Source of the DNA: Enterobacter chuandaensis
GTDB lineage: Bacteria; Pseudomonadota; Gammaproteobacteria; Enterobacterales; Enterobacteriaceae
NCBI RefSeq assembly: GCF_003594915.1
Contig: NZ_QZCS01000013.1
Coordinates: 1-64,000, forward strand
DNA: 64,000 nt
Reading direction: 5' to 3'
The position numbers and the translations under genes were made by a program. The notes under the pieces are model-generated. The model did not search any database. It was not told the DNA's origin and was given only the letters and a program-made list of their open reading frames with translations. Of this stretch, positions 10,433 through 25,592 are shown piece after piece (the first letter of the stretch is position 1; the number at the start of each line of letters is the position of its first letter).

Positions 10433-11929
10433 ATGGCTCACTCACATTTATTAGCAGAAAGAATTTCCCGCCTCAGCAGCGCGCTGGAGAAAGGCCTTTA
10501 CGAGCGTAGCCACGCCATTCGCCTTTGCCTGCTGGCAGCGTTGAGCGGTGAAAGCGTGTTTCTGCTGGGACCGCCGGGCATTGCCAAGAGTCTGATCGCA
10601 CGCCGCCTCAAGTTCGCTTTCCAGAACGCCCGCGCATTTGAATATTTAATGACGCGCTTCTCCACCCCCGAAGAAGTTTTCGGTCCGCTTTCTATTCAGG
10701 CGCTGAAAGATGAAGGGCGCTATGAACGTCTGACGGCGGGCTATCTTCCGGAAGCGGAAATCGTCTTTCTTGATGAGATCTGGAAAGCCGGTCCGGCCAT
10801 TCTGAATACCCTGCTGACGGCGATTAACGAACGTCGGTTCCGCAACGGGGCCAGTGAAGAGAAAATCCCCATGCGCCTGCTGGTGGCCGCGTCAAACGAA
10901 CTGCCCGAAGCCGACAGCAGTCTGGAAGCGCTGTATGACCGTATGCTGATCCGCCTGTGGCTCGATAAAGTGCAGGACAAATCCAACTTCCGCTCCATGC
11001 TGGTGAGCCAGCAGGATGAGAACGAAAACCCGGTGGCGCCGTCACTGCAGGTGACGGACGAGGAGTACCATCAGTGGCAGGACGAGATCGGCAAAATTAA
11101 ACTGCCCGACGCCGTTTTTGAGCTGATCTTCATGCTGCGCCAGCAGCTTGATTTATTGCCTTCCGCCCCGTATGTCTCTGACCGTCGATGGAAAAAAGCG
11201 ATTCGTCTGCTTCAGGCCAGCGCCCTGTTCAGTGGCCGTGATGCCGTCGCACCAATCGATCTGATCCTGCTGAAAGACTGCCTCTGGCACGATGCTGAAG
11301 GCATGAATCTAATGCAGCAGCAGCTGGACGTTTTGATGACCGGACACGCCTGGGGACAGCAGGCGATGCTCAATCAGCTGGGGGCAATTGCCCAACGGCG
11401 CATTCAGCTCCAGCAGCAGCAAAGCGATAAAACCGCGCTGAAAGTGAGTCGCCTGGGCGGCATGTTCGCCCGCAAACCGCATTACGAGCTACCCACCGAT
11501 CTGACCGGCACGACGCTGACACTGCTGCTCCAGCAGCCACTCAAGCTGCATGATATGCAGGTGGTGCACATTACGATTGAGCGCGAGCCGCTGGCGCAGT
11601 GGCTGGATAAAGGCGGTGAGATCCGCGGCAAGCTCAACGGCATCGGTTTCGCGCAGCCGCTGAATATGGAAGTGGACAGCAGCCAGCATCTGGTGATCCG
11701 CGACGTCAGTCTGCAGGGATCGCGTCTTGCGCTTCCCGGCACCGCCACGGACAGCGTGCCGGAAGAGATTAAACAGCAGCTGGATGCACTGGATACCGAA
11801 TGGCATCAGCAGCACACCCGCTTCAGCGAGCAGCAAAAATGTCTCTTTATCCATAGCGACTGGCTAGGTCGCATTGAAGCCAGCCTGCAGGACGTCAGCG
11901 CGCAGATCAAACAGGCGCGTCAATGCTAA
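10433..11929 (+). CDS. ravA: MoxR-family AAA+ ATPase RavA
   Basis: RavA is a hexameric MoxR AAA+ ATPase which in E. coli works with ViaA and binds the inducible lysine decarboxylase LdcI. Walker A is GPPGIAKS (46-53) and Walker B is VFLDE (111-115), with the sensor-1 region [23 protein letters not shown]. The C-terminal half contains the LARA-type insert and a helical end. The length, 498 residues, matches E. coli. The stop region overlaps viaA by seven bases, so the pair is coupled. Confidence 0.96.
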   Translation: MAHSHLLAERISRLSSALEKGLYERSHAIRLCLLAALSGESVFLLGPPGIAKSLIARRLKFAFQNARAFEYLMTRFSTPEEVFGPLSIQALKDEGRYERLTAGYLPEAEIVFLDEIWKAGPAILNTLLTAINERRFRNGASEEKIPMRLLVAASNELPEADSSLEALYDRMLIRLWLDKVQDKSNFRSMLVSQQDENENPVAPSLQVTDEEYHQWQDEIGKIKLPDAVFELIFMLRQQLDLLPSAPYVSDRRWKKAIRLLQASALFSGRDAVAPIDLILLKDCLWHDAEGMNLMQQQLDVLMTGHAWGQQAMLNQLGAIAQRRIQLQQQQSDKTALKVSRLGGMFARKPHYELPTDLTGTTLTLLLQQPLKLHDMQVVHITIEREPLAQWLDKGGEIRGKLNGIGFAQPLNMEVDSSQHLVIRDVSLQGSRLALPGTATDSVPEEIKQQLDALDTEWHQQHTRFSEQQKCLFIHSDWLGRIEASLQDVSAQIKQARQC

Positions 11930-13374
11930 CGCTGGACACGCTCAATATGATGCTGGCCGTCAGCGAGGAAGGGTTGATCGAGGAGGTGGTGATTACCCTT
12001 CTGGCATCGCCGCAGCTGGCGGCCTTCTTTGAAAAATTCCCAAAGCTCAAAAAGGCGATGACCGACGATCTCCCTCGCTGGCGCGACAACCTGCGGCAGC
12101 GATTTAAAGAGACAGAAGTCCCGCCCGAACTGACCGAGGAAGTCGCGGCCTATCAGCAGTGTCAGCGGCTATCGACGCCGCAGTTTATCGTCCAGATTCC
12201 GCAAACCCTGACCTTGCTCGATAAAGTCCATTCTCCATTTGCCAGCCAGGCGCGCGCGCTGGTCACGGAAAATGCCACCATGACTCCGGCGCTTCACACC
12301 CTCTTTTTACAGCGCTGGCGGCTGAGCCTTATTGTCCAGACCACGACGCTGAACCAGCAGTTGCTGGATGAAGAGCGGGAACAGCTGCTCAGTGAAGTTC
12401 AGGAACGCATGACGTTGAGCGGGCAACTGGAAGAGGTGCTGGTAGAAAATGAAAACGCCGCCGGCCGCCTCTGGGATATGAGCGCCGGGCAGCTGCGGCG
12501 TGGGGATTATCAGTTGATCGTGAAGTACGGCGACTTTCTTGCCCAGCAGCCTGAGCTGATGAAGCTTGCTGAACAGCTGGGCCGCTCGCGAGAGGCCAGG
12601 TCAGTCCCAAAGAAAGATGCCCCGATGGAAACCTTCCGCACCCTGGTACGCGAACCGGCTACCGTGCCGGAACAGGTCGACGGGCTTCAGCAAAGCGACG
12701 ACATCCTCAGGCTGCTGCCTACGGAGCTAAGTACGCTGGGAATGACCGAACTGGAGTATGAGTTTTACCGTCGGCTGGTGGAAAAGCAGCTTCTCACCTA
12801 CCGGCTGCACGGTGAAGCCTGGCGCGAAAAGCTCAGCCAGCGCCCGGTAGTCCATCAGGATTTTGATGAACAGCCGCGCGGGCCATTCATTGTTTGTGTG
12901 GATACGTCCGGCTCAATGGGCGGCTTTAACGAGCAGTGCGCGAAGGCATTTTGTCTGGCGCTGATGCGCGTGGCGCTCGCTGACCGCCGTCGCTGCTTTA
13001 TCATGCTCTTTTCCAGCGAAGTCGTGGGCTATGAGCTGACGAACCAGCAGGGTATTGAGCAGGCCATCCGCTTTTTAAGCCAGCGTTTTCGCGGCGGCAC
13101 CGATCTCGCCAGCTGTTTTCGCAGCATCGTTGAACGGATGCAGGGCGGCGACTGGTACGACGCTGACGCGGTGGTGATTTCCGATTTTATTGCCCAGCGG
13201 CTGCCGGATGATGTGGTAAATAAAGTGAAGGAGCTGCAGCGGGTGCATCAGCACCGTTTCCATGCCGTCGCGATGTCCGCACATGGAAAACCCGGCATCA
13301 TGCGCATTTTCGATCATATCTGGCGCTTTGATACCGGGTTGCGTAGCCGTCTGCTCAGACGCTGGCGGCGTTAA
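11923..13374 (+). CDS. viaA: VWA-domain protein ViaA
   Basis: ViaA is the partner of RavA, stimulates its ATPase, and has been linked in E. coli to respiratory complexes and aminoglycoside sensitivity. The 483-residue protein has a helical N-terminal part and a C-terminal von Willebrand factor A domain with the metal-ion-dependent adhesion site D-T-S-G-S at 327-331 and the later RGGTDLASC and VVISDF segments. It begins inside the last codons of ravA. Its stop is directly followed by the stop of convergent asnA, with no bases between. Confidence 0.95.
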   Translation: MLTLDTLNMMLAVSEEGLIEEVVITLLASPQLAAFFEKFPKLKKAMTDDLPRWRDNLRQRFKETEVPPELTEEVAAYQQCQRLSTPQFIVQIPQTLTLLDKVHSPFASQARALVTENATMTPALHTLFLQRWRLSLIVQTTTLNQQLLDEEREQLLSEVQERMTLSGQLEEVLVENENAAGRLWDMSAGQLRRGDYQLIVKYGDFLAQQPELMKLAEQLGRSREARSVPKKDAPMETFRTLVREPATVPEQVDGLQQSDDILRLLPTELSTLGMTELEYEFYRRLVEKQLLTYRLHGEAWREKLSQRPVVHQDFDEQPRGPFIVCVDTSGSMGGFNEQCAKAFCLALMRVALADRRRCFIMLFSSEVVGYELTNQQGIEQAIRFLSQRFRGGTDLASCFRSIVERMQGGDWYDADAVVISDFIAQRLPDDVVNKVKELQRVHQHRFHAVAMSAHGKPGIMRIFDHIWRFDTGLRSRLLRRWRR

Positions 13375-14367
13375 TTAAAGAAGCGAGCCGACGCTTTCAC
13401 GAACCTGCTGCGGCCAGACGCCACACTGCACCTGACCGATATGGGACAGCTGCAGCAACAGCATGGTCAGACGGGACTGGCCGATGCCGCCGCCGATGGT
13501 CTGCGGCATTTCACCGCGCAGCAGCGCCTGGTGCCACTCCAGCTTCAGACGATCTTCATCACCGGTCACCGCCAGCTGGCGCTTCAGCGCCTCAGCATCC
13601 ACGCGGATCCCCATGGAAGAGAGCTCAAACGCATCTTCCAGAACCGGGTTCCACACCAGAATATCGCCGTTCAGCCCGGCAAATTCACCCTCACCCGCAG
13701 TGCTCCAGTCATCATAATCCGGCGCACGCACGTCATGACGTTTGCCATCAGACAATTTGCCGCCGATGCCAATCAGGAAAACCGCGCCCAGCTCTTTGGC
13801 GATCGCCCGCTCGCGGCCTTTGGCATCCAGATCCGGGAAGCGGCTCAGCAGTTCCTGGCTGTGGACAAAGTGGATCGTATCCGGCAGGAACGGTACCAGG
13901 CCAAACTCTTTGCTCACGGCCGCTTCGGTCGCTTTGATCCCGGCGTAGATCGCCTCAACGGTGGATTTCAGCGTGCCGACGTGGCGCTCGCCATCACCCA
14001 TTACGCGCTCCCAGTCCCACTGGTCAACGTAGACAGAGTGAATGGGGGAAAGACGGTCTTCATCGGGGCGAAGGGCTTTCATGTGCGTGTAAAGCCCTTC
14101 GCCCGCGCTGAAGTCGTGTTGTCCCAGGGTTTGACGCTTCCACTTCGCCAGTGAATGAACCACTTCGAACTGTGCGTCTGGCAGTGTTTTCACTTTCACC
14201 TGTACCGCTTTTTCGCATCCAGACAGGTTATCCTGCGTCCCGTCACCCACGCGGCTAAGGATCGGCGCCTGAACTTCAATAAGACCAAGCTTCTCTTCCA
14301 GCTGGCGGGAAAAATGGGATTTTACGAAACTGATCTGGCGTTGTTTTGCGATGTAAGCGGTTTTCAT
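13375..14367 (-). CDS. asnA: Aspartate-ammonia ligase (asparagine synthetase A)
   Basis: AsnA makes asparagine from aspartate and free ammonia with ATP, via an aspartyl-AMP intermediate. The 330-residue protein is a class II aminoacyl-tRNA-synthetase-like enzyme; motif-like segments include [27 protein letters not shown] and the C-terminal [14 protein letters not shown]. Length and sequence match E. coli. Divergent asnC, 151 bp away, encodes its activator in E. coli, where asparagine abolishes activation. Confidence 0.97.
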   Translation of the reverse strand: MKTAYIAKQRQISFVKSHFSRQLEEKLGLIEVQAPILSRVGDGTQDNLSGCEKAVQVKVKTLPDAQFEVVHSLAKWKRQTLGQHDFSAGEGLYTHMKALRPDEDRLSPIHSVYVDQWDWERVMGDGERHVGTLKSTVEAIYAGIKATEAAVSKEFGLVPFLPDTIHFVHSQELLSRFPDLDAKGRERAIAKELGAVFLIGIGGKLSDGKRHDVRAPDYDDWSTAGEGEFAGLNGDILVWNPVLEDAFELSSMGIRVDAEALKRQLAVTGDEDRLKLEWHQALLRGEMPQTIGGGIGQSRLTMLLLQLSHIGQVQCGVWPQQVRESVGSLL

Positions 14368-14518
14368 TATTTATACTCCTGCGTCCTGTTGGTAATGATT
14401 AAGCAACAGAACTGGCAGTTAATTCAATAACCCACTAACAAAAAGCCTCCTTAACTTTTGATTCGTTAAAATAAGACGCTAGAATAGACGTATTCATTAA
14501 TCTTCATAAGAAAAAGCT
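14368..14518. promoter_or_regulatory. asnA/asnC divergent control region
   Basis: This AT-rich 151-bp gap drives two divergent genes. TAGAAT near 14481 is a candidate asnC -10. AsnC is expected to bind here both to activate asnA and to repress itself, by analogy with E. coli; I could not delimit the site. Confidence 0.5.
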
Positions 14519-14977
14519 ATGGAAAATTATCAGATCGACAATCTGGACCGCGGCATTCTGGAGGCCTTAATGGCAAATGCCCGTACCGCCTATGCCGAAC
14601 TGGCGAAACAGTTTGGCGTCAGCCCCGGGACAATTCACGTTCGCGTAGAGAAAATGAAGCAGGCAGGGATCATTACCGGCGCGCGCATTGACGTCAGCCC
14701 GAAACAGCTGGGTTACGACGTTTGCTGCTTCATCGGCATCATTCTTAAAAGCGCAAAAGACTACCCCTCCGCACTGGCGAAGCTGAACGCGCTCGATGAA
14801 GTCACCGAGGCGTACTACACCACCGGGCACTACAGCATCTTTATAAAGGTGATGTGCCGATCCATCGATGCCCTCCAGCAGGTACTTATCAACAAGATCC
14901 AAACAATCGATGAAATTCAGTCCACCGAAACCCTGATCTCCCTGCAAAACCCGATCATGCGTACCATCCGCCCGTGA
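14519..14977 (+). CDS. asnC: AsnC, Lrp-family regulator of asparagine synthesis
   Basis: AsnC is the founding Lrp/AsnC regulator: it activates asnA, represses itself, and senses asparagine. The 152-residue protein has an N-terminal helix-turn-helix (about 20-48, YAELAKQFGVSPGTIHVRVEKM) and a C-terminal RAM effector domain (about 65-150) with the FIGIILKSAKDYPSAL and YYTTGHYSIF strands. Its length is that of E. coli AsnC. It is divergent from asnA and upstream of mioC. Confidence 0.96.
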   Translation: MENYQIDNLDRGILEALMANARTAYAELAKQFGVSPGTIHVRVEKMKQAGIITGARIDVSPKQLGYDVCCFIGIILKSAKDYPSALAKLNALDEVTEAYYTTGHYSIFIKVMCRSIDALQQVLINKIQTIDEIQSTETLISLQNPIMRTIRP

Positions 14978-15067
14978 TCGGGCAAATTCATTCCCACATT
15001 TTCCACAGGTAGATCCCAGCTCGTTCACAGCGTACAATGATCCCCTCCTTATCTGAGCGAGCGATCA
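14978..15067 (+). promoter_or_regulatory. mioC promoter with DnaA box-like site
   Basis: TTTTCCACA at 14999-15007 differs by one base from the DnaA box TTATCCACA. TACAAT at 15033-15038 is a likely -10 element for mioC, so the box would lie at or near the -35 region. DnaA repression of mioC transcription toward oriC is known in E. coli. CCCGATCA (ending asnC) and TGATCGGG at 14975-14982 form an inverted repeat just before it. Confidence 0.6.
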
Positions 15068-15517
15068 ATGGCGGACATTACCCTTATCAGCGGCAGCACT
15101 CTTGGCGGTGCGGAATATGTAGCGGAACATCTGGCCGAGAAGCTGGAAGATGCAGGCTTTTCTACACAAACGCTGCACGGGCCGCTGCTTGAAGATCTCC
15201 CGGCTGACGGGGTCTGGCTGCTGATCACTTCCACGCACGGCGCGGGCGATCTGCCGGATAACCTGCAACCTTTATATGACGAACTGCTGGAACAGCAGCC
15301 CGACCTGTCAAACGTCCGTTTTGGCGCGGTGGGGATCGGCAGTCGTGAATATGACACCTTTTGCGGGGCAATAGAGAAAGTTGAAGCCGCTGTTACCGCT
15401 TGCGGGGCAAAACAGCTGGGTGAAACGCTCAAGATCAACATCCTCGATCATGATATTCCGGAGGATCCAGCTGAGATCTGGCTCGCGGAATGGAAAAATT
15501 TACTCAAAAACGATTAA
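15068..15517 (+). CDS. mioC: FMN-binding protein MioC (flavodoxin-like)
   Basis: MioC is a small flavodoxin-like FMN protein needed for biotin synthase activity in E. coli. The phosphate-binding loop SGSTLGGAE is at residues 8-16, followed by the flavodoxin segments STHGAGDLPDNL and GSREYDTFCGA. It has 149 residues, two more than I recall for E. coli, the extra residues being ND at the C terminus. Transcription from its promoter runs into oriC. Confidence 0.95.
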   Translation: MADITLISGSTLGGAEYVAEHLAEKLEDAGFSTQTLHGPLLEDLPADGVWLLITSTHGAGDLPDNLQPLYDELLEQQPDLSNVRFGAVGIGSREYDTFCGAIEKVEAAVTACGAKQLGETLKINILDHDIPEDPAEIWLAEWKNLLKND

Positions 15518-15891
15518 AGATCGCGCGATCAGATGTGGATAACTCTGGTTAAAAGCTCGTATTAACCCGTAGTTATCCAAAGAACAACGCGAGTTTAGTT
15601 TTTGACCTGTGTATAAAGCGGCGATCTGATCCCAGCTTATACGGTCCAGGATCACCGATCATTAACAGCAAACGATCCTTCCTAACTGCATGATCTTATT
15701 CATGGGATCGGACTTATCCACACAGGTCCGCGATCCTAATAAGAGATCACAATAGAACAGATCTCTAAATAAAAAGATCTTCTTTTTAATAGCCCAGGAT
15801 CCCAGTGCTTTCTCGAAAGACTAAAGTTGAGTAGAATCCACGGCCCGGGCTTCAATCCATTTTCATACCGCTTTACGCGAGGCAGACCACC
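15518..15891. other. oriC: Chromosomal replication origin oriC
   Basis: The mioC-mnmG gap holds a classic enterobacterial origin. DnaA boxes are R4 TGTGGATAA (15534-15542), R3-like TTATCCAAA (15573-15581), R2 TGTGTATAA (15608-15616) and R1 TTATCCACA (15714-15722). The DNA unwinding element has three 13-mers read on the minus strand: GATCTCTTATTAG (15748-15736), GATCTGTTCTATT (15763-15751) and GATCTTTTTATTT (15779-15767); the last differs by one base from the E. coli left 13-mer. I count 14 GATC sites in about 285 bp, consistent with SeqA/Dam control. The mnmG promoter region follows, with TAGAAT at 15832-15837. Confidence 0.97.
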
Positions 15892-17781
15892 ATGTTTTAT
15901 CAGGATCCTTTTGACGTCATCATCATTGGCGGGGGTCACGCAGGCACTGAGGCCGCAATGGCCGCAGCGCGAATGGGTCAGCAGACCCTGCTTTTGACAC
16001 ACAATATCGACACGCTGGGACAAATGTCCTGTAATCCGGCGATTGGCGGCATTGGGAAAGGACACCTGGTAAAAGAAGTGGATGCACTTGGCGGCCTGAT
16101 GGCGAAAGCGATCGATCATGCAGGTATCCAGTTTAGGATACTAAACGCAAGTAAAGGCCCCGCAGTCCGCGCCACCCGTGCGCAGGCAGACCGCGTGCTT
16201 TACCGCCAGGCCGTGCGCACTGCGCTAGAGAACCAGCCAAACTTGATGATCTTCCAGCAGGCGGTTGAAGATCTCATCGTTGAAAACGATCGCGTTGTCG
16301 GCGCAGTCACCCAGATGGGGCTCAAATTCCGCGCGAAAGCGGTGGTGCTGACCGTGGGTACATTCCTGGACGGCAAAATTCATATCGGTCTGGATAACTA
16401 CAGCGGTGGCCGTGCTGGCGATCCGCCGTCTATTCCGCTGTCTCGTCGCCTGCGTGAACTGCCGCTGCGCGTCAGCCGTCTGAAAACCGGTACACCGCCG
16501 CGTATTGATGCGCGCACCATTGATTTCAGCGTGCTGGCCCAACAGCACGGTGATAACCCAATGCCGGTCTTCTCGTTCATGGGCAACGCTGCGCAACATC
16601 CGCAGCAGGTACCGTGCTACATCACGCATACCAACGAAAAAACCCATGACGTGATCCGCAATAACCTCGATCGCAGCCCAATGTACGCTGGCGTGATCGA
16701 AGGGATCGGCCCACGCTACTGCCCGTCGATCGAAGACAAAGTGATGCGCTTTGCCGATCGTAACCAGCACCAGATCTTCCTCGAGCCGGAAGGGCTGACC
16801 TCGAACGAAATTTATCCGAACGGCATCTCCACCAGCCTGCCGTTTGACGTGCAGATGCAAATTGTTCGCTCAATGCAGGGGATGGAGAATGCGAAAATCG
16901 TTCGCCCTGGCTACGCTATTGAGTACGATTTCTTCGACCCGCGTGACCTGAAGCCGACGCTGGAGAGCAAGTTCATCCACGGTCTGTTCTTCGCTGGCCA
17001 GATTAACGGCACCACTGGCTACGAAGAAGCCGCAGCGCAGGGTCTGCTTGCCGGTCTGAACGCTGCCCGCTTCTCTGCCGAGAAAGAGGGCTGGGCGCCA
17101 TCGCGTTCTCAGGCCTATCTGGGCGTGCTGGTTGACGATCTCTGTACCCTGGGCACCAAAGAACCGTACCGTATGTTTACCTCTCGCGCGGAATATCGCC
17201 TGATGCTGCGCGAAGACAACGCCGACCTGCGCCTGACCGAGATGGGCCGCGAACTGGGTCTGGTGGACGACGAACGCTGGGCGCGCTTCAACGAGAAGCT
17301 GGAACGCATTGAACAGGAGCGTCAGCGCCTGAAAACCACCTGGGTGAATCCACAGGCGGAAACCGCTGCCGAAGTGAACGCTCACTTAACTGCGCCACTG
17401 TCGCGTGAAGCCAGCGGTGAAGATCTGCTGCGTCGTCCGGAAGTGACCTATGAGAATCTGGTGAAACTCACCGCGTTCGCCCCGGGTCTTGAAGACGCGG
17501 AAGCCGCTGAACAGGTCGAAATTCAGGTGAAGTACGAAGGTTACATCGCGCGTCAGCAGGATGAGATCGAAAAACAGCAGCGCAACGAAAACACGCTGCT
17601 GCCGGAAATGCTGGACTACCGTCAGGTAACGGGCCTTTCCAACGAAGTGATCGCCAAGCTGAACGATCACAAACCGGTGTCGATCGGCCAGGCTTCACGT
17701 ATCTCCGGCGTTACCCCAGCAGCGATTTCGATTCTGCTGGTGTGGCTGAAAAAGCAGGGCATGCTGCGCCGCAGCGCGTAA
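15892..17781 (+). CDS. mnmG: tRNA uridine-5-carboxymethylaminomethyl modification enzyme MnmG
   Basis: MnmG (GidA) with MnmE installs the cmnm5 group on wobble U34 of several tRNAs, using FAD and methylene-tetrahydrofolate. The 629-residue protein has the dinucleotide-binding motif GGGHAG at 13-18, the GidA signatures [19 protein letters not shown] (seen as [14 protein letters not shown]) and [17 protein letters not shown], and a helical C-terminal MnmE-binding domain. It lies next to oriC on the unwinding-element side, as in E. coli, where its transcription influences origin firing. Confidence 0.97.
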   Translation: MFYQDPFDVIIIGGGHAGTEAAMAAARMGQQTLLLTHNIDTLGQMSCNPAIGGIGKGHLVKEVDALGGLMAKAIDHAGIQFRILNASKGPAVRATRAQADRVLYRQAVRTALENQPNLMIFQQAVEDLIVENDRVVGAVTQMGLKFRAKAVVLTVGTFLDGKIHIGLDNYSGGRAGDPPSIPLSRRLRELPLRVSRLKTGTPPRIDARTIDFSVLAQQHGDNPMPVFSFMGNAAQHPQQVPCYITHTNEKTHDVIRNNLDRSPMYAGVIEGIGPRYCPSIEDKVMRFADRNQHQIFLEPEGLTSNEIYPNGISTSLPFDVQMQIVRSMQGMENAKIVRPGYAIEYDFFDPRDLKPTLESKFIHGLFFAGQINGTTGYEEAAAQGLLAGLNAARFSAEKEGWAPSRSQAYLGVLVDDLCTLGTKEPYRMFTSRAEYRLMLREDNADLRLTEMGRELGLVDDERWARFNEKLERIEQERQRLKTTWVNPQAETAAEVNAHLTAPLSREASGEDLLRRPEVTYENLVKLTAFAPGLEDAEAAEQVEIQVKYEGYIARQQDEIEKQQRNENTLLPEMLDYRQVTGLSNEVIAKLNDHKPVSIGQASRISGVTPAAISILLVWLKKQGMLRRSA

Positions 17782-17792
17782 TATGTGTAATT

Positions 17793-17863
17793 CGCCCGGT
17801 GGCGCTGCGCTTACCGGGCCTACAGAACTCCGTAGGGCGGGTTAGCGAAGCGCCACCCGCCAC
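17793..17863. repeat. REP/BIME-type palindrome pair (mnmG-rsmG)
   Basis: CGCCCGGTGGCGCTGCGCTT and its neighbour form one GC-rich palindrome. A second unit in opposite orientation, starting CGTAGGGCGGGTTAGCG at 17831, ends in GCCACCCGCCAC. Related units occur at 36292, 39827 and 42051. Confidence 0.85.
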
Positions 17864-17888
17864 TTAAGTCTCTCAACAGGTATTCACC

Positions 17889-18512
17889 GTGCTCAATAAA
17901 CTCTCTCGTCTGCTGGATCAGGCAGGTATTTCGCTCACCGATCACCAGAAAAATCAGCTGGTGGCCTATGTCGATATGCTGAACAAATGGAATAAAGCGT
18001 ACAACCTCACCTCCGTACGCGACCCCAACGAGATGCTGATTCGCCATATTCTCGATAGCATTGTGGTTGCGCCGTACCTGAACGGTGAGCGCTTTATCGA
18101 TGTGGGCACGGGTCCTGGCCTGCCGGGTATTCCCCTGTCAATTGTCCGCCCGGAAAGCCATTTCACGCTGCTGGATAGCCTTGGCAAGCGCGTGCGTTTT
18201 TTGCGCCAGGTACAGCATGAGCTGAAGCTTGAGAACATCACGCCTGTGCAAAGCAGGGTAGAGGAGTTTCCGGCAGAGCCACCGTTCGACGGGGTTATCA
18301 GCCGTGCGTTTGCTTCGCTTAATGACATGGTGAGCTGGTGTAAGCACTTACCGGCAGAGAATGGCCGTTTTTATGCGCTGAAAGGGCAGTTGCCCGGCGA
18401 TGAAATTGAACAGCTTCCGGACGGTTTTGCCGTCGAGTCCATTGAGAAATTACAGATTCCTCAGCTCGAAGGCGAACGTCATCTGGTGATAATTAAGCCA
18501 AACAATTTTTAA
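17889..18512 (+). CDS. rsmG: 16S rRNA (guanine527-N7)-methyltransferase RsmG
   Basis: RsmG (GidB) methylates N7 of G527 in 16S rRNA with S-adenosylmethionine; loss gives low-level streptomycin resistance in many bacteria. The 207-residue protein has the SAM-binding loop [10 protein letters not shown] at 71-80, and [14 protein letters not shown] upstream typical of GidB. It follows mnmG across a REP pair, the same order as in E. coli. Confidence 0.96.
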   Translation: MLNKLSRLLDQAGISLTDHQKNQLVAYVDMLNKWNKAYNLTSVRDPNEMLIRHILDSIVVAPYLNGERFIDVGTGPGLPGIPLSIVRPESHFTLLDSLGKRVRFLRQVQHELKLENITPVQSRVEEFPAEPPFDGVISRAFASLNDMVSWCKHLPAENGRFYALKGQLPGDEIEQLPDGFAVESIEKLQIPQLEGERHLVIIKPNNF

Positions 18513-19128
18513 AAAATTAATAAAAAATGTGGAATTTGTGCTGTTCTGTCAGTGTTAAAAAACAGCACAACACAACGGATTTCGCCGGAGAGAATTTAAC
18601 CGTGTTTTTACTAAGGGTTTTCTAATGGTTAACTTCCTCACCATTGTTCACCCTGAAGATAATCAACCACGAAAATATCAGCCTGCTAAAAGTGGAAAGC
18701 AGCAACCAGAATGCAATGTTAAATATTTATTAAGAATGTCAATAAAAGGTTTTTATTGTATACGGGGCTGTTTTGAAAATAGTTGCGACATTTTATCTTT
18801 ATTTTCAGAAAGATGAAATTAAGCGATTTACGAGTTTGATAAATACAACCTTATCGCAAATGTGTGTTTTGTGATCTCGTGCACGCTTTGTAGTCAACGT
18901 TTTCGCGCTGTTTGCAGTTTTGCTCGAAGGTCGATGCTTTCTACGAAAGTTAAAAAATAGCGGCGGGGAAAAATATTTAAACATTTATTCACCTTTTCGC
19001 TACTTAATGTTTGAAATCACGGGTACGCACCGTATAATTTGTCCGCTTTTTGATGCTTGACTCTGAGCCTTAAAGGACGTTTTATACGACACGCGGCATA
19101 CCTCGAAGGGAGCAGGAGTAAAAACGTG
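18513..19128 (+). promoter_or_regulatory. rsmG-atpI gap with atp operon promoter
   Basis: This 616-bp stretch has no credible gene. After rsmG comes a hairpin (GTGCTGTT 18538-18545 with AACAGCAC 18561-18568). The middle is very AT-rich. A strong promoter is visible: TTGAAA at 19011-19016, 16-bp spacer, TATAAT at 19033-19038. A second candidate is TTGACT at 19057-19062 with TTTATA 18 bp downstream. The sequence from the TATAAT to atpI resembles the E. coli atp leader closely. GGGAGCAGGAG at 19109-19119 provides the ribosome-binding site. Confidence 0.75.
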
Positions 19129-20333
<1,205 letters not shown>

Positions 20334-20364
20334 TTTTTTACCAACACTACTACGTTTTAATTGA

Positions 20365-20654
<290 letters not shown>

Positions 20655-20670
20655 TAAGAGGTATTGTGCT

Positions 20671-21141
20671 GTGAACATGAACGCAACAATCCTCGGCCAG
20701 GCCATCGCGTTTATTCTCTTTGTCTGGTTCTGCATGAAGTATGTATGGCCGCCTTTAATGGCTGCCATCGAAAAACGTCAGAAAGAAATTGCTGACGGTC
20801 TGGCTTCCGCAGAACGCGCTAAGAAAGATTTGGACCTTGCACAGGCCAACGCGACAGACCAGCTGAAAAAAGCGAAAGCTGAAGCTCAGGTAATCATTGA
20901 ACAGGCTAACAAGCGCCGTTCTCAGATCCTGGACGAAGCCAAAGCTGAAGCAGAACAGGAACGTACTAAGATCGTGACACAGGCTCAGGCTGAAATTGAA
21001 GCTGAGCGTAAACGTGCTCGTGAAGAACTGCGTAAGCAGGTTGCGATTCTGGCTGTTGCTGGCGCCGAGAAGATCATCGAACGTTCCGTGGATGAAGCTG
21101 CTAACAGCGACATCGTGGACAAACTTGTCGCTGAACTGTAA
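20671..21141 (+). CDS. atpF: ATP synthase F0 subunit b
   Basis: Subunit b is the peripheral stalk that holds F1 against F0. The 156-residue protein has one N-terminal membrane helix (about 5-25) and a long charged, alanine-rich coiled coil ending in VDKLVAEL that binds subunit delta. The start is GTG at 20671 (MNMNATILG), as in E. coli, with TAAGAGG upstream; the ATG two codons later is the alternative. Confidence 0.97.
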   Translation: MNMNATILGQAIAFILFVWFCMKYVWPPLMAAIEKRQKEIADGLASAERAKKDLDLAQANATDQLKKAKAEAQVIIEQANKRRSQILDEAKAEAEQERTKIVTQAQAEIEAERKRAREELRKQVAILAVAGAEKIIERSVDEAANSDIVDKLVAEL

Positions 21142-21155
21142 GGAGGGAGGGGCTG

Positions 21156-21689
21156 ATGTCTGAATTTGTTACGGTAGCTCGCCCCTACGCCAAAGCAGCT
21201 TTTGACTTTGCTGTCGAACACCAAAATGTCGATCGCTGGCAGAACATGCTGGCGTTTGCCGCTGAGGTGACGAAAAACGAACAAATGGCCGAGTTGCTTT
21301 CTGGTGCGTTAGCACCTGAAACCCTCGCCGCGTCGTTTATCGCCGTGTGCGGAGAGCAACTGGATGCCAACGGCCAGAACCTGATTAAGGTGATGGCAGA
21401 AAATGGTCGTCTCCGTGTGCTCCCGGATGTTCTCGAGCAGTTTGAGCACTTACGTGCCCTTAGTGAAGCAACTGCAGAAGTCGAAGTGACTTCCGCGACT
21501 GAACTGAGTGACGAACAGCTTGCGAAAATCACCGCCGCGATGGAAAAACGTCTGTCACGCAAAGTTAAGCTGAATTGCAAAATCGATAAGTCTGTAATGG
21601 CAGGCGTAATCATCCGTTCGGGTGATATGGTCATTGATGGCAGCGTACGCGGCCGTCTTGAGCGCCTTGCAGACGTCTTGCAGTCTTAA
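21156..21689 (+). CDS. atpH: ATP synthase F1 subunit delta
   Basis: Delta joins the peripheral stalk to the top of the alpha/beta hexamer. The 177-residue protein has the helical N-terminal OSCP domain ([14 protein letters not shown]) and a C-terminal region ending [14 protein letters not shown], the family signature. AAGGAGGGAGG upstream is a near-perfect ribosome-binding site. Confidence 0.98.
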   Translation: MSEFVTVARPYAKAAFDFAVEHQNVDRWQNMLAFAAEVTKNEQMAELLSGALAPETLAASFIAVCGEQLDANGQNLIKVMAENGRLRVLPDVLEQFEHLRALSEATAEVEVTSATELSDEQLAKITAAMEKRLSRKVKLNCKIDKSVMAGVIIRSGDMVIDGSVRGRLERLADVLQS

Positions 21690-21701
21690 GGGGACTGGAG
21701 C

Positions 21702-23243
21702 ATGCAACTGAATTCCACCGAAATCAGCGAACTGATCAAGCAGCGCATTGCTCAGTTCAGTGTTGTGAGTGAAGCTCACAACGAAGGTACTATTGTTTCT
21801 GTAAGTGACGGTGTTATCCGCATCCACGGCCTGGCCGATTGTATGCAGGGTGAGATGATTTCCCTGCCGGGTAACCGTTACGCTATCGCACTGAACCTGG
21901 AGCGCGACTCCGTAGGTGCAGTTGTGATGGGTCCATACGCTGACCTCGCCGAAGGCATGAAGGTTAAGTGTACTGGCCGTATTCTGGAAGTGCCGGTTGG
22001 CCGTGGCCTGCTGGGTCGCGTTGTTAACACCCTGGGTGCGCCAATCGACGGTAAAGGTCCGGTTGAGCACGATGGCTTCTCCCCAATCGAAGTTATCGCA
22101 CCAGGCGTTATCGACCGTCAGTCCGTTGATCAGCCAGTGCAGACTGGTTATAAGTCCGTTGACGCCATGATCCCAATCGGTCGTGGTCAGCGTGAACTGA
22201 TCATCGGTGACCGTCAGACCGGTAAAACTGCGATGGCAATCGACGCCATCATCAACCAGCGCGATTCCGGCATCAAATGTGTGTACGTGGCTATCGGCCA
22301 GAAAGCGTCCACCATTTCTAACGTGGTTCGTAAACTGGAAGAGCACGGCGCGCTGGCTAACACCATCGTTGTTGTGGCTACCGCTTCTGAATCCGCTGCA
22401 CTGCAATACCTGGCGCCATACGCCGGTTGCGCAATGGGCGAATACTTCCGTGACCGCGGTGAAGATGCGCTGATCGTATACGATGACCTGTCTAAACAGG
22501 CTGTTGCTTATCGTCAGGTTTCCCTGCTGCTCCGTCGTCCACCAGGACGTGAAGCGTTCCCTGGCGACGTATTCTACCTCCACTCTCGTCTGCTGGAGCG
22601 TGCTTCCCGCGTTAACGCGGAATACGTCGAGAACTTCACCAAAGGTGAAGTGAAGGGTAAAACAGGTTCTCTGACCGCGTTGCCGATCATTGAAACCCAG
22701 GCGGGTGACGTTTCTGCGTTCGTTCCGACCAACGTAATCTCCATTACCGATGGTCAGATCTTCCTGGAAACCAACCTGTTTAACTCCGGTATTCGTCCGG
22801 CGGTTAACCCGGGTATCTCCGTATCCCGTGTAGGTGGTGCTGCTCAGACCAAGATCATCAAGAAACTGTCCGGTGGTATCCGTACCGCGCTGGCACAGTA
22901 TCGTGAACTGGCTGCGTTCTCTCAGTTCGCATCCGATCTTGACGAAGCAACCCGTAAACAGCTGAGCCACGGTCAGAAAGTGACCGAGCTGCTGAAGCAG
23001 AAACAGTACGCACCAATGTCTGTTGCTCAGCAGGGCCTGGTACTGTTCGCGGCTGAACGCGGTTACCTCGAAGATGTGGAACTGGCGAAAATCGGTAGCT
23101 TCGAAGCCGCTCTGCTGGCTTACGTCGACCGTGATCACGCTCCGCTGATGCAAGAGATCAACCAGACCGGTGGCTATAACGACGAAATCGAAGGCAAGCT
23201 GAAAGCTATCCTCGATTCCTTCAAAGCAACCCAATCCTGGTAA
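21702..23243 (+). CDS. atpA: ATP synthase F1 subunit alpha
   Basis: Alpha is the non-catalytic nucleotide-binding subunit. The 513-residue protein has Walker A GDRQTGKT at 169-176, the beta-barrel N-terminal domain, and the C-terminal helical domain. A long open frame on the opposite strand (21555-23489) is a codon-bias shadow. It lies 12 bases after atpH. Confidence 0.98.
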   Translation: MQLNSTEISELIKQRIAQFSVVSEAHNEGTIVSVSDGVIRIHGLADCMQGEMISLPGNRYAIALNLERDSVGAVVMGPYADLAEGMKVKCTGRILEVPVGRGLLGRVVNTLGAPIDGKGPVEHDGFSPIEVIAPGVIDRQSVDQPVQTGYKSVDAMIPIGRGQRELIIGDRQTGKTAMAIDAIINQRDSGIKCVYVAIGQKASTISNVVRKLEEHGALANTIVVVATASESAALQYLAPYAGCAMGEYFRDRGEDALIVYDDLSKQAVAYRQVSLLLRRPPGREAFPGDVFYLHSRLLERASRVNAEYVENFTKGEVKGKTGSLTALPIIETQAGDVSAFVPTNVISITDGQIFLETNLFNSGIRPAVNPGISVSRVGGAAQTKIIKKLSGGIRTALAQYRELAAFSQFASDLDEATRKQLSHGQKVTELLKQKQYAPMSVAQQGLVLFAAERGYLEDVELAKIGSFEAALLAYVDRDHAPLMQEINQTGGYNDEIEGKLKAILDSFKATQSW

Positions 23244-23294
23244 TCGTCCGGCGGCTTGTCTCAGGGCAAGCCGCCTGGCATTGAGGAGAAGCTC

Positions 23295-25572
<2,278 letters not shown>

Positions 25573-25592
25573 CGCCTTAATCGGAGGGTGAT

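Noticed and set aside
18625..18816. 63-codon frame between rsmG and atpI
   Set aside because: No Shine-Dalgarno, AT-rich composition, no recognisable motif. It lies in the atp leader region.
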